Shown one piece after another: positions 13,120-22,746 of a DNA stretch of 64,000 nucleotides (the stretch's first letter is position 1; the number at the start of each line of letters is the position of its first letter). The DNA comes from Parasponia andersonii (Eukaryota > Streptophyta > Magnoliopsida > Rosales > Cannabaceae). The translations under genes and the position numbers were made by a program. The DNA lies in NCBI GenBank assembly GCA_002914805.1, contig JXTB01000044.1:620733-684732 (forward strand). The letters are read 5' to 3'. Below the pieces are notes generated by a model. That model made no database searches. It was given only the letters and a program-made list of their open reading frames with translations, and was not told the origin of the DNA.

Positions 13120-13767
13120 CTTTAAAGTCCTTAACCGTTTGCATTCTCATGGGGCACACAGGTTCTTCGGATTCACTAAGTCCAAACAATGCCTGAACAT
13201 AGTCTTCAGAAATATCTTTGTTAACATGTCTACCGGGTTATCTACTATAGAAATTTTCTATATACTAATGAATCAATGTATTTTGTCTGTTCATGAAACA
13301 CTTGAATTTTAGTCAAGTGTAGTACGATTTGAGTATCACAAAATACTTTTATATGCTCCAATTTAATACCAAACTCTTCCACCAATCCCCCAGTCACGTA
13401 GCTTTCTTCGTCACCTCAGTTGCATCACTATACTCCGCTTCCATCATTGATAACGCTACCACTAGTTGTAAATTAGTTTTCCAAACTGTATTTCTACAAA
13501 GCTTGAAACTATACTCAGTCAGGATCTCCTAATATCTAAATCAATCGCATAGTCAGAATCAACATATCTTATTATTTATTCATTTATTTCCTTCCCTGCC
13601 ATGTACTCTAAGCCGATAGAAGTAATATTTCTAAAGTATCTTAGGGCACATTTTATTGCCTTCCAATGCTTTTTCCCAGGGTTCACCGTTTATCTACTAC
13701 CTACATTTACTGCATGATATAAATCAGGCTTCATGTAAACGATAACATATATCAATTACCCCACAAC
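13120..13767 (-). pseudogene. Copia reverse transcriptase end and RNase H fragment
   Basis: Minus-strand translation shows the Copia pattern (S)VVG.LIYVIVYMKPDL, then VNPGKKHWKAIKCALRYFR, then DSDYAIDLDIRRS and finally VALSMMEAEYSDATE, which is the RNase H signature. Stops and a frame change are present. The fragment begins exactly where the nested LTR element inserted; the preceding residues EEYMKRIPYS lie on the far side at about 16937-16965. Confidence 0.8.
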
Positions 13768-13772
13768 ACTAG

Positions 13773-14397
13773 TGTTGATGGATGTTTTGTCAACAATAAA
13801 TTTAGAAAAAATTACGAGATGTGGCTTGTGTGAAAATGGTTATTAATCAAAGCAAATAAAAAGACAAAGATTTTATAGTGGTTCAGCCCCGAAAAAGATG
13901 AGCTTACGTCCACTGTTTTTCACTATTTTCTGGAAAATTACAAGAACTCAAAATTACAATGTGTTATCTGAAAAGAAGAATAAAGTTAAAAAAGTTCTTT
14001 CAAGAATTCCTCAGCCTCTCAAGATCAGAAAAAGTCCTAGATCCCCCCTTTGAAATATTGAACTCCCTTTATATAGATGAGGGTATCTCAATGTTCCCAA
14101 CTGTGAGAATAGGTAGCTGTACAATCGGGCAATATAATTTGAGTAACAATATAACTGGGTAATCACTTAAATAAGGTAACTGGTCGATTTTTAAAGAGAA
14201 ACTTTTGTTTCCTTTTCTATGTAGGTTTTCCGTTTGACGAAGCGTAGGCTAGTCTCCTTTTCATTCTGGTCGCACTTAACCTATTCGGAGGAGGTCGCAC
14301 ATAACTTATGCGGTGGAGGTCGCATGCAACTCTTTCGGAAGAGGTCGCACTTAATCTTACTCATGTGACCAGACATAGGATTTTAGACCGCACAACA
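13773..14397 (+). repeat. Left LTR of the nested LTR element
   Basis: 625 bases, TG..CA ends. It contains four GGTCGCAC/T boxes at 14268, 14293, 14318 and 14343, exactly 25 bases apart, forming a small internal tandem array near the 3' end. Confidence 0.9.
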
Positions 14398-15438
14398 ATT
14401 GCCCCCCAGCTCCATCAGTTCTTTAGGACAAAATAGAGCTTCCTTCTAATGTAAGTGCGGGCTTAAAAAATACGACGTCACGACCTAAACTTCTTTTCTA
14501 AGAAAAATAGCAGAACTCGAGGAGACTTAATGATAGCGATCATGCCAACTGTCGTCTTTAGACCAAATCGTTTCAAATTTTGAATGATACTGATTTAATT
14601 TCGGAAAAAATCAAATCCCGCGTGAACTTCTGCCTTTAGATCTGAAAATTAAATACCTTAATCTACGGCTGTGATTTAGCGATGCTTGAGAGATAAATAT
14701 CGGAAATCAATCCGCTTCTGCTTCTTCATTATAAACTCTCTCGTCTTCCATCTCTCTAAAACCCAAAGTATTTCAGAGCAAACCCTACAGCGTCGTTTCG
14801 TTCTTCAGCTCACACAGTTCCAGGTGCTTCTCCGACAGAGTTCAGATCATATCTCAATCCCTCTACTTTCGAAGAAAGGTTAGTACATTTCTTCGAAACC
14901 TATTGTTCTTCGTCTGTTCTCGGAAAAACTTATTCAGTTTTTATTTCTAGGAATTGAAATACATCTCATATTCGGATGGACTAGAATGAGAATTTTTCAG
15001 ATCCCCTTTACCAGTTCATAGAATAGACTCTTTTCTAAATAATGGACAAAAATGAACTCGTGAAAGAATTTTTAGGGTCTGATACCCTATTTATTTATTT
15101 ATTTTTTGACGAACTGCTTGAGCAATTTTTATGAATCCGTAGACCGATTAGAAAAAATTCGATGAGCTTGCTTGTTAATATAATCCTAGGGTGAACCCCC
15201 AAAATTTGCTAGCATATAGTGAAGATCCTTTATGCTTGCACAAGACTAAACCCATCCGTACTTCTTTTCAGATGTCTAGTAGTAAGGATTTTAAGGAAGG
15301 GAATGCATTCTCAGGAGAATTTGAGAACCCCAGTGTTAGCTCCATAAACCTTGAAGATTACCTTGAGCCAGAACCCGAAGTAGAGATAACAGGGGTCAGG
15401 AAAAATAGTCCTCGCATAGGCGACCTCATTCAGGACCA

Positions 15439-16010
15439 GTGGCCTCGACATATCGGGATGCCCTTGCCTTCACATCGGGCTATCAATACGTAGAAGAGAA
15501 TTGGTCATGTACCAATATAAGGACGAGCTGCATATCGAACAAGCTCAGCAAAATCGTGTGCAACTATAAGATCGCCATCCCTCTTCGCCTACCCATAGAA
15601 TTCAATCGACTACACACACCACCACGCAGAATTGCCTCATTTTCTAAAGCAGTTCTCAAGTGCGGTGTCCACCTCCTACTTCATCCATACATAAAATCAA
15701 TTATCGACTACTATGGGGTCGTCTCTTTCCAACTGACTCCTAATACATATAGATATATGGTAGGATTCTATATACTTTACCACAAATTAGGTTTAGACTC
15801 CCCCTCTCGTGAAGAGTTCGCTTGGTTTTACCAAGTGAAATCAAACCCGTCAGATCTTAGCTTCTTTTATGGGGGCAAATGGTCGAACTAGGCAATAAAA
15901 ACAATCTACGGGGTTGGCAACAACATGGGAAAATGGAAAAATCCATTTTTTCACTTTGACTATGCGGATAACGGTTTCTTTCAAAATCTTGGTAGGTAGT
16001 ATTTCAATTT
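15439..16010 (+). pseudogene. Gag-like 'putative gypsy-type transposon' ORF of the nested element
   Basis: The open frame 15439-15891 encodes 150 residues with the plant retroelement pattern GVHLLLHPYIKSIIDYYGV, then FQLTPNTYRYMVGFYIL and FAWFYQVKSN, typical of the Transposase_28-like (PF04195) gag-type domain. After a stop at 15889-15891 the text continues in another frame as NMGKWKNPFFHFDYAD to about 15990, so the gene is frameshifted. An upstream frame around 15191-15490 is rich in acidic residues and may be its N-terminal part. No nucleic-acid-binding knuckle is seen. Confidence 0.65.
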
Positions 16011-16311
16011 ATCGCCTTTTTTTGTATTGTTATATTTATCCTGATCGCACTCGTATGTCATCGTAGACAACAGGAAACGGCCTGGACTTTCCAGGGAACA
16101 GCTCGCAAGGGTGTACAAAATCAACGACTTTCCAATTGAGGAATTTGATTGGAAGGTACTTGGTACTTCCAAGAACCTGGTCGCTTGCGGTCTGCTTCTA
16201 AAAGGAGCCGCGTTCCCTGACCCCTCTGTCCGTTCGTCCAGACCTTCAAGCTCGAAGAAAAAGAAGCCAAGGAGATAGACAGATAAAAGTGCCTCGTCTT
16301 CCAATGCCAAT

Positions 16312-16931
16312 TGTTGATGGAGGTTTTGTCAACAATAAATTTAGAAAAAATTACGAGATGTGGCTTGTATGAAAAGGGTTATTAATCAAAACAAATAAAG
16401 AGGCAAAGATTTTATAGTGGTTCAGCCCCGAAAAAGATGAGCTTACGTCCACTGTTTTTCACTATTTTCTGGAGAATTATAAGAACTCAACAATGTGTTA
16501 TCCGGAAAGAAGAAGAAAGTTAAAAAAGTTCTGTCAAGAATTCCTCAGCCTCTCAAGATCAGAAAAAGTCCTAGATCCCCTCTCTGAAACATTGAACTCC
16601 ATTTATATAGATGAGGGTAGCTCAATATTCCCAACTGTGAGAATAGGTAACTGTATAATCGGGCAATATAATTTGAGTAACAATATAACTGGGTAATCAC
16701 TTAAATAAGGTAATTGGTTGATCTTTAAAGAGAAACTTTTGTTTCTTTTTCTTTGTAGGTTATCTGTTTGACGAAGCGTAGACTAGTCTCCTTTTCATTC
16801 TGGTCGCACTTAACCTATTTGGAGGAGGTCGCACATAACTTATACGGTAGAGGTCGCATGCAACTCTTTTGGAAGAGGTCACACTTAATCTTACTCATGC
16901 GACCTGACATAGGATTTTAGACCGCACAACA
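16312..16931 (+). repeat. Right LTR of the nested LTR element
   Basis: 620 bases, matching the left LTR over its whole length with small differences, including the four-box GGTCGCA array with some boxes mutated. It is followed by the ACTAG target duplication at 16932-16936. Confidence 0.9.
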
Positions 16932-16974
16932 ACTAGAATAAGGAATCCTCTTCATATACTCTTCTTTTCCAATA

Positions 16975-18079
16975 TGTTACATCCGTTTATCAGGTATTAC
17001 TGAATAAAATTAATTTCTAATTAATTATGTGAGGTGATAATGTGGAAATTATAAATATAACACAAGATATTTTTACTTGGTTCAGTTATCTCCCGATAAC
17101 CTACGTCTAAGGGGACATGCCCCGAGAATAAACACTATTAGCAAAGTTTGAATGAATACAAACACTAATTTAACTTATACAATAAATAGACTCCCTCTTT
17201 TGATTGTCGCAATATAAATGTATTCCTTCACTAACGTGTCTAGTGAGTACTAATCGTCTTAGATTGACTTTGTTCTTCTGAAATCTTTTCAGGTACTTGA
17301 AGTCGGTCTTCTCTCGAAGATAATCAGTACCTCTCCCGAAGCACTATCACTTAAACGACTAGGACACCTCCTAAGTCTAAAATATGGCTAAAAGAAAAAC
17401 TTTTCTTTAAAAACCGAAAAACACAATAAGTAGCCTCTCTACCTAAAACTACTCTTGAGTGACCTTTAAATAGAGAAGAGAGCAAGCCTTCACATGTAAG
17501 ATCTGCAAAATAACAATTAAGAGTATTTAATATTAATTAGAAGACTTGCAAAATCAGCCAAGTTTGTTACTAAACTTAGAAAACGGATCTGGAAAGTAGT
17601 TGTTGATTCTATCCACGTGTTGCAATATGGTCTGTCAACCCAATCATATCGTAACATAAAAGGAAACTTTCAGATTACTTTCCTGGTATAAAAAAATAAG
17701 TTACTTAAACCTATTTAACAGCTAATAGCACGAATTAGAGTAACTTTAATCCGTGAGAATCAATACAAATGAGTTAAAGAAACTTCCGTAAAAGATATTA
17801 CACATAAAATATTCAATTAAAGGAATTTCCTTAATGAAATATAGACATATACTCAAAACCAATTTAGAAAAGAGTCACTTACCCATTCCTTCTCAATTGA
17901 ATCTGTCTATGCATTAATATGATCATATTTTTATGTTTGACAACTATATAAATCGTGACCTAAAGCATATAAAAGGAAAATATGGAAAATATTAAAAAAC
18001 TTATTCAAATCAAATATTTGGTCGCATGCTATAATATGACCGTGAAACCAGTCATGTTACAACATGAAGGTTGTCAACA
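16975..18079 (-). mobile_element. Probable solo LTR inserted in the Copia reverse transcriptase
   Basis: On the minus strand the segment would start TGTTGACAACC and end TGTAACA, giving TG..CA with short inverted ends. It interrupts the Copia reverse transcriptase between ..LKTIVKEQ and ..GKEEYMKRIPYS. It is non-coding and contains a TTGGTTCAG..ACCTACGTCT block of the kind seen in plant LTRs. The flanking five bases (CAATA / GATTA) do not match well, so the boundaries are approximate and the target duplication may have decayed. Confidence 0.5.
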
Positions 18080-19640
18080 GATTATTTGCTCTTTCACAAT
18101 AGTTTTCAGTGAATCATTCTTAAAAAAATTGAAATGTTGAGTAATTGGTGTACCCAAAGCTTTGGACTTATCTATACTGAATCTTTCTAAGATCTTTTGC
18201 ACATATCCTTCCTGTGATAGGTGTAGAATACCATCGTTCCTATCTCTCATAATTTCTATTCCTAGGATCCTCTTTGTTAGTCCTAGATCTCTCATCTTAA
18301 ACTCACTATGCAACTATTACTTTATATGATCTACTTCTATCTTATCCTTGCTTGCAATCAATATGTCATCCACATATAAAAGTATATATACCGCCATACC
18401 ATTAGAAGCTTCTTGAAGTTATACGCAATTGTCATGGTCACTCCTTATGAACTCTACCTTGAGCATAAAGTCATCGAATTGTTTATACCACTGATAAGGA
18501 GATTGCTTAAGATCGTAAAGAGACTTCTTAAGCAAATACATACTGTGTTCATTCCTTGATTCTAAATAGACTTAAGTTGTTGCATATAGATTATTTCCTC
18601 TAATTCTCTGTGTAAAGTAGTTTTCACATCCACTTGCTCCGATTCTAAATTCTCTAAGCAACTAGTGAAAATAAAACTCTAATGAAACTATATTTAACAA
18701 CTGGAGAAAATATCTCGTTGAAATCAAACCATTTCTTTGAATGAATCCTTGTACCTAGATGTCTCTTCTCCCAGAATCCCAACTTTCCTCTCATATATCT
18801 ATTTGCATCCCACCAGTTTCTATCTCTCGGGTGTGACCACCAATACTCGGGTCTGATTTTTTATCAAAGAGTTCATCTACTTATTTATAGTTTTTGTCCA
18901 CTTTGCACTTTCTTCATAGCTTCCTTATAACTTTTTGGTTCAGAATTCACTATGCCTTTTGCAATAGTGAGAGCAAAAGAAATTACCATATGATCTAATC
19001 TGAGCCATGCTGGTAATTTCAGAACCCTCATTGGCCTGTCTCTAGCAATATTGTACTCATCTACAGGTTACTCCTCTTCTTTAGTTAATTCGAGTTTTTA
19101 TGGTTGCCATCCCGTATCAGTAATCTCATTATTAAACTTTTCCTCCATTGGCTCCACCTTAAGTTCAACTTAGTTTTCTGCTTCCTTGTTAATTCTGCTA
19201 GTATTCGACCCTTTCTTCAAAAAATGATACAACTCATTCTCATTAAAGGTAATATCACGAATCATAATCATCTTCTGATTACCCTTCTTAATACACCATA
19301 ATTTGTAGCCTTTCATACATTTGGGATACCCTAAGAATATGCATTTCTTAGCCTATGTTATAATTTCCCATGCTACACATCCAAAAATCCATAAATTTTC
19401 ATAATTAGCAAGATGGCCTGATCATATTTCCATATATATTTTGAGCTCTATTGTAGTAGATGGAATTCTATTAATTAAGTAGCACGTCATTGACACTGCC
19501 TTTGCCTAGAAACTTCTACGTAATCCAAAAGTAGACAACATGCATCTTATTCACTCTAAAATGGTTTTGTTCATGTGTTCTACCAAACCATTTTATTATA
19601 GAATCCCTTCTACTGTATGGTGTCATGCTATTCCAATTCC
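18080..19640 (-). pseudogene. Copia reverse transcriptase fragment
   Basis: Minus-strand translation has the catalytic block AVYILLYVDDILIASK (YVDD codons complementary to 18364-18375) followed by FKMRDLGLTKRILGIEIMRD and GYVQKILERFSI, the hallmark Copia order. The reading is broken by stops and indels upstream of this block, up to about 19640. Confidence 0.82.
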
Positions 19641-20290
19641 TCAAACAAGTTTTCATAGAATTTGAGGCCATTGTTTGTTCTTAGTTTCTTGATCTTTCTG
19701 CCAGTTTGGTATTCAATCAACATTATCTACTATTTGAACTTCTCAAAAGTATCATTCGTGTGCTTAAGAATATATACCCAATCTCTCCTAGAGTAATCAT
19801 CAACTAGTGACAAAAAATATCTACCACCACCCGTCAAAGTCATATGTGCAAGTCCCCAAATATCCGAGTGAATATAGTCTAAGATCCCTTTAGTGTTGTA
19901 AATTTCCTTTCCAAACTTTACTCTGCAAGCATTTCCATATATGTAGTGTTTATAGAAATCGATACTAGAAAGTTTGTAATTCCCTAATAGACTAGGTTTG
20001 GATAATTCACATAAACCCCTCTCAGCATTTGATCGTTCTTGATCAGTAGTTACGGTAGCTTTTCTAATAATAGCCTTTCCATTTAGTACATAAAGTCCAC
20101 CTTTTAAAAATCTCTTCATGTATAATAATAAACCCTTGGATACCCTCAAGACTCCACCTTGAGCCTTGAAACTATAACTATCCTTATCAAGAACTCCTAT
20201 AGAGATCAAGTTATGCTTTAATTCCGGAACATATCTCCCCTCTTGTAATATCTTCTCACTTCCATCTTCTAATCCCAGTTTAATCATTTC
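19640..20290 (-). pseudogene. Copia GAG-pre-integrase and integrase core fragment
   Basis: The open minus-strand frame 19730-20287 encodes LKHNLISIGVLDKDSYSF (GAG-pre-integrase), LDYIHSDIWG (first integrase aspartate region) and YFLSLVDDYSRRDWVYILK. The frame is then lost; the downstream glutamate region lies in broken sequence to about 19640. The HHCC zinc finger is only partly recognisable. Confidence 0.82.
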
Positions 20291-20449
20291 TATACAAGCT
20301 ACTATACATGCTTTATTATCCCCTAATAAAACCTTACCTCTATAAGTGTGATTGAAGATATGAAACTAAGTTTTATTAAGACACATGTAGAATGAGCAAC
20401 CAAAGTCTAAAAATCTACTCCTCAGCTGTATCTTGGCTTGTGATGGTAA

Positions 20450-21265
20450 GCACCTGAGCACTCTTGTATATATCTGACATTATATATGCATCACCCGAAT
20501 CGCTTTGCTTGTTGATCTTCTTTTTCTTCCTATCCGAACAATCCTTCTTAAAGTGTCCCTCCTTATGATATATAAAGCACTTATATTCTCTGGATTTTGA
20601 CCGCGATTTGTTCTTGTTCTTCGCAACTCTAGTTTCGAATCAACCCTAAACTATAAGCCCTTCACCATTACTTTCGCTCTTGCTTTCTGATTAATTCTTC
20701 AATTCTTTAAAGTTCAATGTCGATTGTACTTCTTCCACGGATAGAATCTTATGACTATATATCATAGTTTCAACAAAACTACTGTAAGACTTATCAAGCG
20801 AATTCAGTAAAAGAATTGCTTGATCTTTTTCCTTTACCTTTATATCTATGTCTTCAATCAAGGATGATATTGTTAAACTCATCTAGATGGTCTTCAATTG
20901 TTATACCATCTTCCATCTAAAAAGCGTATAGCCTTTGTTTCAAATATAAACGGTTCACCAATGATTTCATCTTGTCGAGTGTCTCTAGTTTTAACTAGAC
21001 CCCTATGGTTGTTATTTTTTTGGAGATTTTCCGAAAATCCTTGTCATCCAGACTCAAGATTATTGTACTATGAACCTTATCTATGATATCATTCTTCTCC
21101 TTGTTAGTTAGAGTACTTGGTAGTTTTCATTTCCCCCGCCTTACGCATCTTCTAACTCCTGATGCACCAACAATGTCCGCATCTTCATTTTTTATAACCC
21201 AAAATCGTTTTTCCATTAAACTTCTCAAAATTGTACTTCGCAGTAGTTCTCATCGAAGCAACTTA
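20450..21265 (-). pseudogene. Copia gag and zinc-knuckle fragment
   Basis: Minus-strand text includes the UBN2-type gag segment LTISSLIEDIDIKVKEKDQA and ILLLNSLDKSYSSFVETMIY (20691-20882), then CFIYHKEGHFKKDC near 20540-20585. The latter is a CCHC knuckle whose second cysteine has become tyrosine. Stops and frame changes occur throughout. Confidence 0.75.
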
Positions 21266-21278
21266 GCTCTTGATACCA
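21266..21278 (-). other. Copia primer-binding site
   Basis: On the minus strand it reads TGGTATCAAGAGC, one inserted base away from the canonical plant Copia site complementary to initiator tRNA-Met. It lies two bases inside the 5' LTR boundary at 21281, which confirms element orientation. Confidence 0.8.
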
Positions 21279-21280
21279 CT

Positions 21281-21861
21281 TGTTATGAATTTAGACCCAT
21301 ATATAATTATTCTAACACTTAGATTAAAATTAGAAATCAAAAATAAATGAAGAAAATATTCACAACCCAAGAATACGAATTGTTTAATGTAGTTCAACTA
21401 TAAAATTATAATCTACATCTATAGAGGCTACTAATAAGTGTTTTACTAATAAAAGAACAATTTATATACTCTCAAAGTTTTTCCTCTGTCCAAAAAACTC
21501 AAAGGTGCTCTCACCAAGTTTACAAGAAAATTCTCTCACTCTCTCTAGCTTCCTCGCTCTCTCTCTATATTCTAAACTTGTGCCCAAGAGTGTAATCTCA
21601 TGGCTGCCCCATAAGGTCTAAATATATAAAGAATATAAATACAAGACTCCTTATTCTAATAAGAATTAAATACACGGGTAATTCCTATGCAAACCCACCG
21701 ACTAAAACAAGTGTTCTAAGCTATTAAAACAACTCCAAAAACTTTTTGTATAATCAATTAACAAGGTCTATAATATTACAGGCTCTTTAAAACGGTTCCT
21801 TCCACTTAGCATTAAGAGTCCTAAGTTTGTAGGAGTCTTTAAAGGATAGTCACGTATAACA
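21281..21861 (-). repeat. 5' LTR of the host Copia element
   Basis: In + orientation it runs TGTTATGAATTT..CACGTATAACA, with TG..CA ends, next to the primer-binding site. The distal end (AGGAGTCTTTAAAGGATAG) matches both arms of the palindrome at 12998-13114. Confidence 0.75.
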
Positions 21862-22746
21862 TGATACATTATCATAATATTGTTCTATGGGACCAGATAC
21901 TAATCAATGATCAAATCCAATGTTAATAAGCACAAATAGTATTGCTTAGGCTAAAATGTGACGTACATAATTCAGGTCATCAAGAGGGACATACAAACCC
22001 GTCAGCATAACTTTTGTTTTTTATTTTTTTTTCTTTTTTCTTTTTCTAAATAAAAGGTTTCTCTTCACCCTTCATTGCATCAATAATTTTTTCTAATGAA
22101 AGTGAAAATTTCACAGTTAAAGATCAATCTTATGGTTAGTCATGTGCACAATTGACGATAGTAGAGAGTTTCACTACTGTTGAGAATATTTTAGCAAAAG
22201 TAGAAACAAATGTATATTGAATTAAATGAAAGGTAGGTTTAATCGAAGAAAAAAAAAAAAAAGCCCAAATAAAAAATGCAAGGCGAAAAATCAACCGACT
22301 TTTATCACCTTATAAAGAAGGATCAAATTTTCAAATCAGAATATTATTGTTATAGTAGTTTTGAACGGTAATTAAATCAATCATACAAGAACCAGACGCT
22401 CGATCTGTCTATTTTTTTATTTTATTTTATTACAGATAAGGATATAAATAAAATAAAATAAATTAGCCAGCAAGGAAATGAAATGGACGGATGTCAAGTC
22501 CTCTGTCTAAACTAGTAAGAGAGATGGTGATGCTATAGCCTCAGTCTGAATGCTAGCAAAGTTGCGACTGACTTAGGTGGGACCTACGGGTGAAAGCATT
22601 TATTCTAACATCGTTTAAGAGAAAACACATTGCTTGGAGAGAAAGCAAACTTACCACTGCATTAGTCCAAACCCCATTTATAAAACAAATTCACCCTCAG
22701 CTCTCAAATTTCTCCCAACCACACGCCGCCGCCGACGACGACGACG
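21862..22746. other. Upstream region of AAA gene 3
   Basis: Non-coding, AT-rich with A- and T-tracts. An open frame starting at 22590 overlaps the gene's leader and first exon in another frame and is not supported. A TATA-like TTATAAAA sits at 22678-22685. Confidence 0.5.
22678..22685 (+). promoter_or_regulatory. Putative TATA box of AAA gene 3
   Basis: TTATAAAA about 65 bases before the ATG at 22747. This would leave a very short leader, so transcription could also start further upstream. Confidence 0.4.

Larger units (their letters stand above)
13773..16931 (+). mobile_element. Short non-autonomous LTR retrotransposon (LARD/TR-GAG-like)
   Basis: Two near-identical direct repeats, 13773-14397 and 16312-16931, both begin TGTTGATGG and end CCGCACAACA. 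The element is flanked by a perfect 5-base target duplication ACTAG (13768-13772 and 16932-16936). The 1.9-kb interior has only a gag-like ORF and no protease, integrase or reverse transcriptase, so it would need an autonomous partner. The LTR pair differs by scattered substitutions and small indels, implying a moderately young insertion, younger than the Copia element it splits. No canonical tRNA-primer site is obvious after the left LTR (it reads ATTGCCCCCCAGCTCC). Confidence 0.92.
13090..21861 (-). mobile_element. Degraded Ty1/Copia retrotransposon hosting two nested insertions
   Basis: Read on the minus strand the order is 5' LTR (21861-21281), primer-binding site, gag, broken zinc knuckle, integrase, reverse transcriptase and RNase H, the Copia order. 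The reading is interrupted by a short LTR element (13773-16931) and a probable solo LTR (about 16975-18079). The reverse transcriptase text continues across both, so both came later. Many stops and frameshifts mean it is no longer autonomous. Its 3' LTR is reduced to a short piece at the palindrome near 13,064-13,100. Confidence 0.85.
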
